Made by a program: the position numbers and the translations under genes. Shown piece after piece: positions 51,377-60,494 of a stretch of DNA of 64,000 bases (positions are counted from its first letter, which is position 1; every line of letters starts with the position of its first letter). The stretch spans positions 682,001 through 746,000 of the forward strand of contig NZ_JABAIA010000003.1 of assembly GCF_012641275.1 (NCBI RefSeq), written 5' to 3'. The DNA is from Chitinophaga varians. GTDB lineage: Bacteria > Bacteroidota > Bacteroidia > Chitinophagales > Chitinophagaceae. The notes under the pieces were generated by a model. The model was given only the letters and a program-made list of their open reading frames with translations, searched no databases and had not been told where the DNA came from.

Positions 51377-52461
51377 TGAAACGACTGTATCTCCTCTTGT
51401 TTTTAATATTGACGCAGGCCTGCGCTTCGGCGCAGGCAGTGCGTGTGGCCGTTGCCGGTGTATCGCATGGCCATTCCGGCTGGATACTGGGCAGGGGCCG
51501 TCACGACGATGTCCAACTGGCAGGGATATACGAAAAAGACACCGCCCTGGCCGGCAAGGTGGCGCGGCAGTACCATATCCCGCAGCAGCAGGTGTACCAC
51601 GACCTGGAGCAGATGCTGGACGCCGTAAAGCCACAGGCCGTGCTGGCATTCGGATCGGTGTACAGCCACCGGGAAGTGGTAGAGGCATGTGCGCCAAGGG
51701 GCATTCACGTGATGGTGGAGAAGCCGCTGGCGGCCAGTCTCGCCGATGGACTGGTAATGGACTCGTTGGCGCGGCGGTACGGCATACAACTGCTGACCAA
51801 CTACGAAACCAGCTGGTACCCTACGGTGGCAAAGACTTTCCAACTGGTGGAAGACAGCAGTTTTATCGGCCTTGTCCGTAAAGTGGTGATCCATGACGGG
51901 CATCAGGGGCCGCAGGAGATAGGTTGCAGCCCCGCTTTCCTGGCTTGGCTGACAGACCCGGTGCTCAACGGCGCCGGCGCCCTGATGGATTTTGGCTGCT
52001 ATGGCGCCAACCTGATGACCAGGCTGATGAAAAACCGTATGCCCGTTGCCGTTACCGCGGTAACGCGGCAATATAAGCCTGACCGTTACCCCAAAGTAGA
52101 TGACGACGCCACCATCATTGTAGACTACCCCGACGCACAGTGTATTATCCAGGCTTCGTGGAACTGGCCTTTCAGCCGTAAAGACATGGAAGTATACGGA
52201 GAGAAGGGCTATATCATGGCAGCAGACAAAAACACGCTGCTGCTGCGCAACCGGGAGTCGGCACCGGCGGTGGCCAGGCATATAACGGCAGCGGATATAC
52301 CGGTATACGAAGATCCGTTCAGTTACCTGGCTGCTGTTATCAGGGGCAAAGAAACGCCGCCGCCGTACGGCTTGTATGCCCTGCCCAATAATGTGCTGGT
52401 GCTGCGTATCCTCGAAGCCGCGAAGGAGTCGGCCCGCACCGGAAAGAAGGTGTTGCTGTGA
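51376..52461 (+). CDS. Exported Gfo/Idh/MocA family oxidoreductase
   Basis: A 361-residue relative of the preceding enzyme with a Sec or lipoprotein signal (MKRLYLLLFLILTQACASAQ). The Rossmann start is VRVAVAGVSHGHSGWILG, with VEKPLAAS as the EKP motif and a conserved MDFGCYGANLM in the C-terminal domain. The GxGxxG motif is altered (GVSHGH), as in other members of this subgroup. It is the last gene of the operon. With its neighbour it could form a redox pair that oxidises and later re-reduces a sugar. Confidence 0.9.
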   Translation: MKRLYLLLFLILTQACASAQAVRVAVAGVSHGHSGWILGRGRHDDVQLAGIYEKDTALAGKVARQYHIPQQQVYHDLEQMLDAVKPQAVLAFGSVYSHREVVEACAPRGIHVMVEKPLAASLADGLVMDSLARRYGIQLLTNYETSWYPTVAKTFQLVEDSSFIGLVRKVVIHDGHQGPQEIGCSPAFLAWLTDPVLNGAGALMDFGCYGANLMTRLMKNRMPVAVTAVTRQYKPDRYPKVDDDATIIVDYPDAQCIIQASWNWPFSRKDMEVYGEKGYIMAADKNTLLLRNRESAPAVARHITAADIPVYEDPFSYLAAVIRGKETPPPYGLYALPNNVLVLRILEAAKESARTGKKVLL

Positions 52462-52600
52462 CCCATATCCTTCCACTACCTCCTCGTTGCCGTGTCCCTC
52501 CGGCATAAGCGGCCGGCGCTGATAACCAGTTCTTTAATACATCCCCCAAAATAATTTCCCCACAGAAAGCCTATTTATCAAATAAAAATATTAAATTATG

Positions 52601-52623
52601 TATGCAATGAAATCGATTGCATA
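52601..52623. promoter_or_regulatory. Inverted repeat upstream of the T9SS lyase-like gene
   Basis: TATGCAAT (52601-52608) and ATTGCATA (52616-52623), perfect 8-bp arms with a 7-base spacer, 48 bp before the ATG. A candidate operator or activator site. Confidence 0.4.
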
Positions 52624-52671
52624 TTATTCACCGAAATCTGAATCCAAAAACCCTCAAAACATGTATTACTT

Positions 52672-53832
52672 ATGAAACCGCTTATCGGCAAACCTTTGCA
52701 CAAATTTTGGAAACCCGCCTTCCTGACAACAGCAGGTATCCTTTGTACCGCCATGCTTCATGCCCAGGTAACCTTGTCAGCCAACGGCCCGGGCAACACG
52801 TACGAACTGATTGAAAGTGTGCTGGGCAACGGCACGGCCAGCGAAGTGCCTGACTGTGCGCATCCGTCGTTTGGCCGCCACATCACGGAAGAATTTGACG
52901 CTTCGCTCAACAAAAACGTGTTCGTGTTTTTCCTCCATGCCACACCGGACAATGACCGTTGCGGCCCCAACACGGACCGCCAGCGTAACGAGATCAAGAC
53001 TTTCGGCCCTTCTCCCGACAATGTGAAAGCCACCTATGGCGAAACAGTCACCTACCGCTGGAAATTTAAGATCGATGCCGGCTTCATTCCCACCACCAGT
53101 TTCTGCCACCTGCATCAGATAAAAGCTGGTGATGGCGACGACGGTGCGCCGCTGATCACCCTTACGCCCCGTGCCGGTTCACCTCAGAAACTACAGGTGA
53201 TCTATACACCAGGCAGTGGTGACGCCGGCGGCGGTGAGAAAGCCAGCGCGCCGCTATCCTCCTTTAAAGGCAACTGGGTGGAAGTAGAGGAGAAAATTAC
53301 CTTCTCTACAACAGGCTCCTATAAAGTCATCATCAAAAAAATCAGCGATGGCACCACGTTATTAAACTACAGCAATAACAACATCGACATGTGGCGTGAC
53401 GGCACCACCTTCTGCCGCCCTAAATGGGGCATCTACCGCAAGCTGGCGACAGGCATCCGGGATGAGCAGGTCCGCTTTGCCGATTTTTGTATCGCGGAAG
53501 GCAGCGCTACCTGCGGCAGTCCTATGTTAGCTACTTCCGAAACGCCACCGGCGGCAACGGTACCTGCCACACATGATAACATCTCGATCAATGTATTTCC
53601 CAATCCGTTTCCTCAGATCACCTACATTGACCTGGACGTGAAAGAAGCCGGCAATACCATGCTGGAAGTATTCGATACCCAACAGAAGAGAGTAGGGCTG
53701 TTGCTCAATACCGCCCTGCAACCAGGCAATCACCGCACGGCGCTCGATACCAAAAATCTCGCTGCCGGCACCTACATTATCAAACTCACCCATAACGGTA
53801 AAGTATATACTAAAATGGTCACCAAACAGTAA
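52672..53832 (+). CDS. T9SS-secreted jelly-roll protein, polysaccharide-lyase-like
   Basis: A 386-residue secreted protein. A signal peptide ends near AMLHAQ; residues 35-280 form a beta-jelly-roll resembling alginate/heparin-lyase folds, with TDRQRNEIKTF, VTYRWKFKIDAGF and SFCHLHQIKAG (candidate Arg, His and Gln of a lyase cleft); the last 85 residues are a type A T9SS sorting domain (INVFPNPFPQITYIDLDV to GTYIIKLTHNGKVYTKMV). It is thus exported through the type IX system and attached or released at the surface. The polymer substrate is not known; it follows the sugar-oxidoreductase operon. Confidence 0.8.
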   Translation: MKPLIGKPLHKFWKPAFLTTAGILCTAMLHAQVTLSANGPGNTYELIESVLGNGTASEVPDCAHPSFGRHITEEFDASLNKNVFVFFLHATPDNDRCGPNTDRQRNEIKTFGPSPDNVKATYGETVTYRWKFKIDAGFIPTTSFCHLHQIKAGDGDDGAPLITLTPRAGSPQKLQVIYTPGSGDAGGGEKASAPLSSFKGNWVEVEEKITFSTTGSYKVIIKKISDGTTLLNYSNNNIDMWRDGTTFCRPKWGIYRKLATGIRDEQVRFADFCIAEGSATCGSPMLATSETPPAATVPATHDNISINVFPNPFPQITYIDLDVKEAGNTMLEVFDTQQKRVGLLLNTALQPGNHRTALDTKNLAAGTYIIKLTHNGKVYTKMVTKQ

Positions 53833-53842
53833 CCGGAAAAAG

Positions 53843-53884
53843 AAGAATTACGATAAAGGGTTTCCTGTTTCGTAATTCTTTTTT
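53843..53884 (+). terminator. Terminator after the lyase-like gene
   Basis: AAGAATTACGA (53843-53853) pairs with TCGTAATTCTT (53870-53880), followed by four more T. The stem is AT-rich and its sequence resembles the ATTACGA repeats at 10.7 and 11.7 kb. Confidence 0.65.
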
Positions 53885-53895
53885 ATTTTGTGCCG

Positions 53896-54567
53896 ATGAC
53901 CAAATTGTTTTTTCCTTTTTTGTTAGGCCTGGTAATATCGGCCAATGGCCTGCTGGCACAGGAACAGGTGCATTATCAGGAGGATGTGCGGACGATCAAA
54001 AAGTTTGATCAGATGTATGCTCCTCCTGCAAACCCGGTCTTGTTTGTGGGCAGTTCCTCTATCCGTAAGTGGGACGACCTCGAGCGTACCTTTGCCGATG
54101 AAGTGGCGATGAACAGAGGCATCGGCGGCGCCGTGACCAATGACATCATCCACTTTGCCCAGGAGCTTATTTTTGATTACCATCCGCGCCAGGTGGTGAT
54201 TTATGTAGGTGAAAACGACCTGCCGGAAGGTGCTACGGCCGACAGCGTTTACAACCGCTTTCAGCGCCTGTACGGCCTTATCCGCTCCCGTTTGCCCTTG
54301 GTGCCTGTTGAATATATTTCCCTGAAGCCGAGTCCTTCGCGGGTGAAGTATATGAAAACGGCCGCCGAAGCCAACGCGCTGATCAAAGCCTTCCTGGCAA
54401 AAGAAAAAAACGCTCATTTCATTGATGTATTTTCATTAATGCTCGATAAACAGGGCCAGCCCCGCCCGGAACTGTTCGTGTCCGACATGCTTCATATGAA
54501 CGCACAGGGCTATGCCATCTGGCGTAAAGCCATAAAACCCTACCTGGTTAAAAAATCATCCAAATAA
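53896..54567 (+). CDS. Exported SGNH/GDSL hydrolase
   Basis: A 223-residue esterase-type enzyme with a signal peptide (MTKLFFPFLLGLVISANGLL). The four SGNH blocks are present: Ser in FVGSSSIRKW, Gly in RGIGGAVTND, Asn in YVGENDLPEG and Asp/His in VSDMLHMNAQGY. Enzymes of this type often deacetylate glycans. The ATG at 53896 is preferred to a GTG six bases upstream. It has its own terminators on both sides. Confidence 0.92.
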   Translation: MTKLFFPFLLGLVISANGLLAQEQVHYQEDVRTIKKFDQMYAPPANPVLFVGSSSIRKWDDLERTFADEVAMNRGIGGAVTNDIIHFAQELIFDYHPRQVVIYVGENDLPEGATADSVYNRFQRLYGLIRSRLPLVPVEYISLKPSPSRVKYMKTAAEANALIKAFLAKEKNAHFIDVFSLMLDKQGQPRPELFVSDMLHMNAQGYAIWRKAIKPYLVKKSSK

Positions 54568-54577
54568 TTTTTTGTCC

Positions 54578-54608
54578 GAACGCAGCCACCTGTTGGCTGC
54601 GTTCTTTT
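54578..54608 (+). terminator. Terminator after the SGNH hydrolase gene
   Basis: GAACGCAGCCA (54578-54588) pairs with TGGCTGCGTTC (54594-54604), then four T. Confidence 0.85.
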
Positions 54609-54621
54609 ACTGTTTACCCTT

Positions 54622-55398
54622 ATGCGTACCATTGTTACCTATTTCCAACTGGCAGGCGAGTTCACTAACCCCTACGGATTTATTTCCGGTGCTGTTATTT
54701 CCGGCCTGATTGCTTTCTTTGCGGCACTGATACTTGTACTGGCGCTCCGCAAATACATTCTCGTGCCCCGTTCCCATAAGCTGCTGAAAGTGCTGGCTTA
54801 CCTTTATATGGTGGCGCTGCCGCTGCTGGCCGGTTTCTTTGGCATGAAATGGGGATTCTTCCACAGCCTGCGAAAAGACATCAAAGCACATACCGACGTT
54901 TATGCAGCCCATGTGCCACCGGTTTTCAGTGAAACAGCGCTGAAGGCAGTCGATTCCCTCTTCGGTGGCAATGCACGCGTGTCGTCGCTCAGCACGCACC
55001 AGATCATTGACACCACGGCGGTGGTGGTGTATAACGTGTACGGCAGTACGCTGGAACAACAGCTGGGCGGCACACAGGGCGTCAAAGGGAAAATGGCATC
55101 CCTGCTGCTGCAGATCAGCAAAAGCAAAGCTATCGCAGGGATGATGCACAAGGCGGTGTATAATTTACTGCATGATAAGTTGGGGCTGACAGATGGCGCC
55201 AGTAATGAAGTGGTGCATACCTCACTGGGGAAATTAGTGAACGGCAATCTGTTTGTCAACATTGCGGTGATACAGGTAGACCAGTTCCTGAAAGGGCTGC
55301 AGCGCGGCATTCTCTATACTTTCCTGCTCATACTGGCCATACCGCTGGTAGAGGTTACCATTGCCCATTACCGTCACCGCAGGCAGATTGCGGTATAA
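54622..55398 (+). CDS. Hypothetical membrane protein
   Basis: A 258-residue protein with membrane helices near residues 20-45 (ISGAVISGLIAFFAALILVL), 55-75 (AYLYMVALPLLAGFFGMKWG) and 230-247 (ILYTFLLILAIPLVEVTIAH), and a soluble central domain of about 150 residues that is helical. No family recognised. The YccF gene follows 40 bp later without a terminator, so the two may form an operon. Confidence 0.6.
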   Translation: MRTIVTYFQLAGEFTNPYGFISGAVISGLIAFFAALILVLALRKYILVPRSHKLLKVLAYLYMVALPLLAGFFGMKWGFFHSLRKDIKAHTDVYAAHVPPVFSETALKAVDSLFGGNARVSSLSTHQIIDTTAVVVYNVYGSTLEQQLGGTQGVKGKMASLLLQISKSKAIAGMMHKAVYNLLHDKLGLTDGASNEVVHTSLGKLVNGNLFVNIAVIQVDQFLKGLQRGILYTFLLILAIPLVEVTIAHYRHRRQIAV

Positions 55399-55438
55399 CT
55401 GCTGTGGAAAGTATGTATTTTTCTGTAATATTACACCT

Positions 55439-55807
55439 ATGAACTTAATCGGAAATATTATCTGGCTGATCTTTGGGGGATTGGCCGCAGCACTCGGCTA
55501 CATCGTATCCGGCTTTCTTTTTTGTATCACTATCATTGGTATTCCTTTTGGGATACAGTGCTTTAAAATAGGGCTGTTCACGCTTATGCCCTTCGGGCGT
55601 GAGGTACGTGACGGCGCCGGTTCTACCGGTTGCCTGTCCACCTTGTTCAACATTATCTGGATATTTACGGGTGGGATCTGGGTGGCCCTTTGCCATTTGT
55701 TTTTCGGCGTATTACTGACCATCACCATTATTGGCGCTCCCTGGGGCCGGCAGCATTTTAAGCTGATGAGCCTTACTTTCGCGCCTTTCGGGAAAGAGAT
55801 TCTTTAA
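55439..55807 (+). CDS. YccF domain-containing inner membrane protein
   Basis: A 122-residue protein with two copies of the YccF motif: IIGIPFGIQCFKIGLFTLMP followed by FGREV, and IIGAPWGRQHFKLMSLTFAP followed by FGKEI. Each copy is preceded by hydrophobic helices. The family is an inner-membrane protein of unknown function. The stop codon abuts the stop of the convergent VOC gene with no gap. Confidence 0.9.
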   Translation: MNLIGNIIWLIFGGLAAALGYIVSGFLFCITIIGIPFGIQCFKIGLFTLMPFGREVRDGAGSTGCLSTLFNIIWIFTGGIWVALCHLFFGVLLTITIIGAPWGRQHFKLMSLTFAPFGKEIL

Positions 55808-56170
55808 TCAGGCAGACTCTTCGAAGATAATGGTGTTCTGAAACGGATCGATCACGGTCATCAATAGCACTTCCGGGTTCCAGTCGGCCCGCTCCAGGCC
55901 GGGGTTCATGTATTTATAGTCTTTCCCGCCCAGTTTCGAATGGAAGGCTTTTAAACCTTTAAACTCGGTGATGCTGATCCGGGAGCCGGGCGTGCCGTCA
56001 CCATGGTGCTCAGACAGATCGATTTGTACATCACCTTTGGCAATGCGCATATAAATTGGCGCGCCTTCGGGCTTGTGTTCCCAAAGAATTTCGAACTCCA
56101 GCCAATCAACGTAGAACTGTATGGCCCGGGCATAATCAAACATGCGGAAGATGGGAATGATGCGTGACAT
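55808..56170 (-). CDS. VOC family protein (glyoxalase/bleomycin-resistance fold)
   Basis: A 120-residue protein starting at 56170 (MSRIIPIFRMFDYARAIQFY), directly at the first strand of the fold. It has the pattern of Bacteroidota bleomycin-resistance-like proteins: DWLEFEILWEHKPEGAPIYM, DVQIDLSEHHGDGTPG and VIDPFQNTIIFEES. An upstream frame to 56263 is not used. The binding target is unknown; resistance to bleomycin is not implied. Confidence 0.85.
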   Translation of the reverse strand: MSRIIPIFRMFDYARAIQFYVDWLEFEILWEHKPEGAPIYMRIAKGDVQIDLSEHHGDGTPGSRISITEFKGLKAFHSKLGGKDYKYMNPGLERADWNPEVLLMTVIDPFQNTIIFEESA

Positions 56171-56416
56171 AAGTATCTGATTGATATTTAAATATACAAA
56201 AAATAAAGTGGGGTAGGCGTTTTTTACCTGCCACTGCCGGCCGCCATATTTTCTGTATCGCACCAGGAATTATCTTTTCCCGGAAATGACTAAATAAAAC
56301 GTACCTTTAACGGAATTTGAGTTTTATCGCTAATGTAAGCTGCCATGCTCCTGCCGGGTTATTTTGTGTTACACTGCATTTTTCTCAGATAGTTTTAACG
56401 TTTAATTTTAACTCCA

Positions 56417-56689
56417 ATGAATATTTATGTATCCAATCTGGGATATGATTACCAGATTGAGGATTTGGTCAACCTGTTTATCGAATATGGTGTGATTTCA
56501 TCTGCGACAATTGTCGAAGATAAATACACCAACAGAAGCAAAGGTTTTGGTTTTGTTGAAATGCCAAACAGGTCAGAAGGGGAAAAGGCGATCCTTGCCC
56601 TTCATGGGAAAGATATTGATGGTCATGTAATCAGTGTTACGGAAGCACAGCCTCCGAAACAAAAGACGTTTACAAGGCGCTTTCGATAG
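56417..56689 (+). CDS. RNA-binding protein with one RRM domain
   Basis: A 90-residue RNA-recognition-motif protein. RNP2 is IYVSNL at residues 3-8 and RNP1 is KGFGFVEM near 43-50, with the usual beta-alpha-beta spacing; the C-terminus is short and basic (KTFTRRFR). Such proteins occur in several copies in Bacteroidota, often induced by cold, and probably act on mRNA stability or translation. The gene stands alone with a 150-bp upstream gap. Confidence 0.93.
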   Translation: MNIYVSNLGYDYQIEDLVNLFIEYGVISSATIVEDKYTNRSKGFGFVEMPNRSEGEKAILALHGKDIDGHVISVTEAQPPKQKTFTRRFR

Positions 56690-56740
56690 TATTTTTATAG
56701 TGAATGCATGTCTGTTCCGGCGCGCCGGGGCAGGCATTTT

Positions 56741-58234
56741 TTATTGCCCTTTTCCCATCACGTCCAGCACTCCTTTTTTCAGTATCCGTACACTTTCTGC
56801 TGCTTCTTCCTGGGGAAAATGCCCAAACCCCAGCCGCATGGCAGTAAGGTCTTTATGCTGATACAACAGTGTTTTAGGAATAAAGAGATTATTCCGGGCG
56901 CAGGCTTTCCCCAGCTGCATCAGGTTAATGGGGCGTTTCCAGCGTGTCCATACGGCGAGCCCTCCTGCCGGCTTGCGCAGTTCCATGAAATCCTGTAGTT
57001 CTTCCTGCATCACCGTTACAATATGGTCGCGCCGCTCGCGGTATACTTTGAGGGATTTTTTCAGGTACCGGTGGATCTCTCCTGACTCGATCATTTCGCC
57101 GAGCACCTGTTCCATGAGCACATCGCCCTGCCGGTCGATGATGCCGAGATGTTTGCGCATTTCGGTCATGAGGTTTTCCGGAGCTATGATAAAACCGGTG
57201 CGGAAGCCCGGTGCGAGCGACTTTCCGAAGGCGCCGGTATATACCACCATGCCGTTGGTATCGGCGCTGGCAAGGGGCAGCACCGGACTGTTGTCATAAT
57301 GGAAGTCATAATCGTAATCATCTTCCAGGATGACGAAACCAAATTCGGAGGCCAGGTGCAGCAGGGTTATGCGGCGTTCTGCGCTAAGTGTCACCGTAGT
57401 AGGGTAGTGATGGTGTGGCGTAATATACAACATGCGGATGCGTTGCCTTTCGCAGATGCGGCGCACAGCGTCTACATCGATGCCGTCTTCATCTATGGGT
57501 ACCGGGAGTATGCGGGCGCCGGATTTCTGAAAGATCATGTTCACCGAAAAGTAGCTCAGTGACCCCACCAGTACCGTGTCTCCGGGGGACAATAATATTT
57601 CCGAGGTAATGTACACGCTCATCTCCGTGCTGCGGGTGATGAGGATGTTGTCTTTGGATATGTGCAGGCCGCGGGACTGGTTCAGGTAATTGGACAGGTG
57701 TTTTTTGAAAAACTCACTGCCATCCTGGTTGTAATAGCCCAGTTTGCGGTGGTTGCTTTTCCGTTTGAGATGCCCGCTGTAGAGGCTGGACAGGTGGCTT
57801 ACCTGCGTAAGGCGGATGTCTGGCGTGCCGTCGTTGAACACATACTCGCAGGAGGAGTGTTCAAAGGGATTGTCGAGCAGGCTGGACTTGCGGAAGTCGA
57901 AGCCCGTTTCTTTGGGGTACCGTGCCAGCGGCGTGTCCGGCGTACTGCGTATTTTCTGTGGCCGGCCGGCTGTTTTCCCGATGATAAACGTGCCTTTGTT
58001 GGGCCGCGTTTCTATCCAGCCCTGGGTGTCCAGTTCCTCGTATACTGCCACAATGGTATTGCGGTTCACTTCCAGTAGTTCGCTTAGTTGCCGGGTGCCG
58101 GGCAGCTTGGTGCCAGTCACCAGGTAACCGCGTTGAATGGCGTTGATCAACTGGTGCGCGATCTGGAGGTAGATGGCGGTCGTCGACTGCCTGTCAATAT
58201 GCACAAAACTCCTATAAGGGACCGGACTGCTCAT
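56741..58234 (-). CDS. MocR-type regulator (PdxR-like): GntR winged helix plus aminotransferase fold
   Basis: A 497-residue chimera. Residues 15-80 form a GntR winged helix (AIYLQIAHQLINAIQRGYLV, then LLEVNRNTIVAVYEELDTQG), and about 125-490 the PLP fold with FVILEDDYDYDF (cofactor Asp) and the Schiff-base Lys in YTGAFGKSLAPGFRTGF. It resembles PdxR regulators of vitamin B6 synthesis, but no pdx genes are nearby. Copies of GACCGGACT at 58220 and 58393 and the related GGTCCGG at 58260 surround its start and may be binding sites. Confidence 0.9.
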   Translation of the reverse strand: MSSPVPYRSFVHIDRQSTTAIYLQIAHQLINAIQRGYLVTGTKLPGTRQLSELLEVNRNTIVAVYEELDTQGWIETRPNKGTFIIGKTAGRPQKIRSTPDTPLARYPKETGFDFRKSSLLDNPFEHSSCEYVFNDGTPDIRLTQVSHLSSLYSGHLKRKSNHRKLGYYNQDGSEFFKKHLSNYLNQSRGLHISKDNILITRSTEMSVYITSEILLSPGDTVLVGSLSYFSVNMIFQKSGARILPVPIDEDGIDVDAVRRICERQRIRMLYITPHHHYPTTVTLSAERRITLLHLASEFGFVILEDDYDYDFHYDNSPVLPLASADTNGMVVYTGAFGKSLAPGFRTGFIIAPENLMTEMRKHLGIIDRQGDVLMEQVLGEMIESGEIHRYLKKSLKVYRERRDHIVTVMQEELQDFMELRKPAGGLAVWTRWKRPINLMQLGKACARNNLFIPKTLLYQHKDLTAMRLGFGHFPQEEAAESVRILKKGVLDVMGKGQ

Positions 58235-58473
58235 GCTGGTATAAATATTACTGTTAAATGGTCCGGCAAGTTATCTTATTTCCGCTTTATTATCTATTTA
58301 TATTATTTTATATAATATTTATAAAGATGGTATTTAGTCTATAGGGAGATGATTGATCCTGTTTTTGACGCCGGTTGCCCGATGATGTATTTGACCGGAC
58401 TAGCTATCATATCAAAACTGGCCCAGTTGAATCATCCGGTAAGCGGTTACTTTTGGCTGGAAACGAATGACAT

Positions 58474-59085
58474 ATGCAAGATATACTGCAACATATCGTT
58501 GGGCACAACGACCTGCACGCTAAATGGCTGAACACCCTCTCTTTTATGGAGAATGCGGGCGCCCGCAAGATCTCGGCCTGCGAGCATCCTGCGCTGGTGG
58601 ATTTTATCCAGCTGAAACATGCGGCAGAAGAACACCGCCATGCCTATTACCTGAAAAAACAAATTGCCAAAGTAAGCGCAGATACTTGTAAGACCTACCA
58701 GTTGCACGAGCTGCTGGCGCCGCATCAGACACGGCATTACCTGCACCAGCTGGACATGCAGGCCTGCCGCTATCTGAAAAATACTTTCGGGCTGCATGGC
58801 AGTGAGCTCAAATATGCCGCCTACCTCTTCGTGACCTATGCCATAGAGGTACGGGCCGATGCCCTGTACCCGGTATACCAGGCCGAACTGGACAAAGCCG
58901 GCAGTAAGGTGATGGTCCGCTCCATTATCATGGAAGAAGAAGGCCACCTGGAAGAAATGATCCGCCAGTTACAGGATTTTGCACCGGACTGGGAAGTACA
59001 TGCCCGGCATGTGGAAGGACTGGAGCAGCAGCTGTTTGACGGCTGGCTGGCCGCCATCGGGCAGGAACTGGCGCAATACGCATAA
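58474..59085 (+). CDS. Ferritin-like di-iron protein upstream of bioB
   Basis: A 203-residue helical protein of unknown function with a complete ferritin-like ligand set: Glu26 (helix 1), Glu53-x-x-His56 (AAEEHRHAYYL), Glu125 (YAIEVRAD) and Glu155-x-x-His158 (MEEEGHLEEM). This E/ExxH/E/ExxH pattern occurs in di-iron oxygenases and related oxidases. No signal peptide. The bioB gene starts 37 bp downstream with no terminator, so the two are probably one operon. Whether it acts in biotin supply or merely shares transcription is open. Confidence 0.65.
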   Translation: MQDILQHIVGHNDLHAKWLNTLSFMENAGARKISACEHPALVDFIQLKHAAEEHRHAYYLKKQIAKVSADTCKTYQLHELLAPHQTRHYLHQLDMQACRYLKNTFGLHGSELKYAAYLFVTYAIEVRADALYPVYQAELDKAGSKVMVRSIIMEEEGHLEEMIRQLQDFAPDWEVHARHVEGLEQQLFDGWLAAIGQELAQYA

Positions 59086-59122
59086 AGACACTTACATAAC
59101 GAGTTAAATTCAATCAGGAAGC

Positions 59123-60109
59123 ATGAACGCAACAGCTATCAGAAACGACTGGACCCTGGAAGAAATCCAGGCCATCTATGACCAGCCCCTGCTGGACCTG
59201 GTTTATCAGGCAGCTACCATTCACCGCGAATATCACTCCGCGCGCGAAATACAGGTGTGTACCCTCTTGTCCATCAAAACAGGCGGATGCCCGGAAGACT
59301 GTTCTTATTGCGGACAGGCAGCCCGGTATCACACTGATATCAAAGTACAGGCCTTGCTGCCCACAGAGACAGTGATCGCGCATGCACAGAAGGCCAAAGA
59401 CAACGGTTCCACCCGTTTTTGTATGGCTGCAGCGTGGCGGGAAGTAAGGGACAACCGCGACTTTGACCGCGTCATCGACATGGTGAAAGGCGTCAACGAC
59501 CTGGGCCTGGAAGTATGCTGCACGCTCGGCATGCTTACGGAGGAACAGGCCATCCGCCTGCAGGAAGCCGGCCTGCATGCCTACAACCACAACCTGGACA
59601 CTTCAGAACAATATTATAAAGAGATTATTTCCACCCGCAACTTTGATAACCGCATCAATACCATCAACAACGTCCGTAAAGCCGGTATCACCGTGTGTTC
59701 CGGCGGTATTATCGGTTTAGGGGAAACACACCGCGACCGCATCTCCATGCTGCTCACGCTGGCCACGATGCCCAAACATCCGGAATCTGTGCCCATCAAT
59801 GCGCTGGCCCGCGTAAAAGGCACGCCGTTGGAAGACAATCCCAAAGTGGACGCCTGGGACATGGTGCGGATGATCGCTACTGCACGAATCGTTATGCCGG
59901 CATCCACCGTGCGCCTTACGGCAGGCCGTATCGAGATGACAGAATCTGAACAAGCCTGGTGCTTTATGGCAGGCGCCAATTCCATCTTCACCGGTGAACG
60001 GCAAACCCTGCTGGTCACACCCAACCCCGGCGTGACGGAAGATATGCAGATGCTGCAAAACCTTGGCCTGCAGCCAATGCCCAACAAAAAAGAAGTATCT
60101 GCCTGCTAA
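59123..60109 (+). CDS. bioB: Biotin synthase
   Basis: A 328-residue radical S-adenosylmethionine enzyme that inserts sulfur into dethiobiotin in the last step of biotin synthesis. The cluster motif C56-x3-C60-x2-C63 lies in [16 protein letters not shown]; the family string [12 protein letters not shown] and SGGIIGLGE follow, and residues for the second cluster (Cys near CCTLGML and an Arg in the C-terminal part) are present. No other bio genes are nearby; a ferritin-like gene precedes it. Confidence 0.96.
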   Translation: MNATAIRNDWTLEEIQAIYDQPLLDLVYQAATIHREYHSAREIQVCTLLSIKTGGCPEDCSYCGQAARYHTDIKVQALLPTETVIAHAQKAKDNGSTRFCMAAAWREVRDNRDFDRVIDMVKGVNDLGLEVCCTLGMLTEEQAIRLQEAGLHAYNHNLDTSEQYYKEIISTRNFDNRINTINNVRKAGITVCSGGIIGLGETHRDRISMLLTLATMPKHPESVPINALARVKGTPLEDNPKVDAWDMVRMIATARIVMPASTVRLTAGRIEMTESEQAWCFMAGANSIFTGERQTLLVTPNPGVTEDMQMLQNLGLQPMPNKKEVSAC

Positions 60110-60134
60110 AAATATAGCCGGACAACCATACCTG

Positions 60135-60164
60135 AAAAGCCTGTGCGCCACGCACAGGCTTTTT
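60135..60164 (+). terminator. Rho-independent terminator after bioB
   Basis: AAAAGCCTGTGCG (60135-60147) pairs with CGCACAGGCTTTT (60151-60163) around a CCA loop and ends in T residues. Between here and 60494 I see no gene or repeat. Confidence 0.9.
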
Positions 60165-60494
60165 GATTTATATGCCTGACTACCGCAAATTCGTATATCC
60201 TTTAACGATACCACAGCCAATAACCCGAATTCGTTTCATTATCGTTTCACCAGGTATTAATGTATGGGAACCCATTTCTCCGGCAACTGCCGAAAGGAAT
60301 TTTTATTTGGTTATTTCAGTACAAAAAAGTAAGGGTATAACTAAAACGTATAAACGATATTTATTTAGTTTGAAAAAATATTATGTGATAAGCCAGTAGA
60401 TAAGGTAAAGGGGTGTAGCCGATTTTTTTATATCCGTTTCAAATGTAGTGCAGTGGCGTGTTTTGGAGGAATGAACGAAGGGCGTTTTTTTCTC

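Noticed and set aside
50075..51697. A 540-codon open frame on the minus strand
   Set aside because: It lies antisense to the two Gfo/Idh/MocA genes, whose translations carry clear motifs; the antisense product has none.
58349..58531. A 60-codon frame before the ferritin-like gene
   Set aside because: Short, overlaps the start of the ferritin-like gene, no motif.
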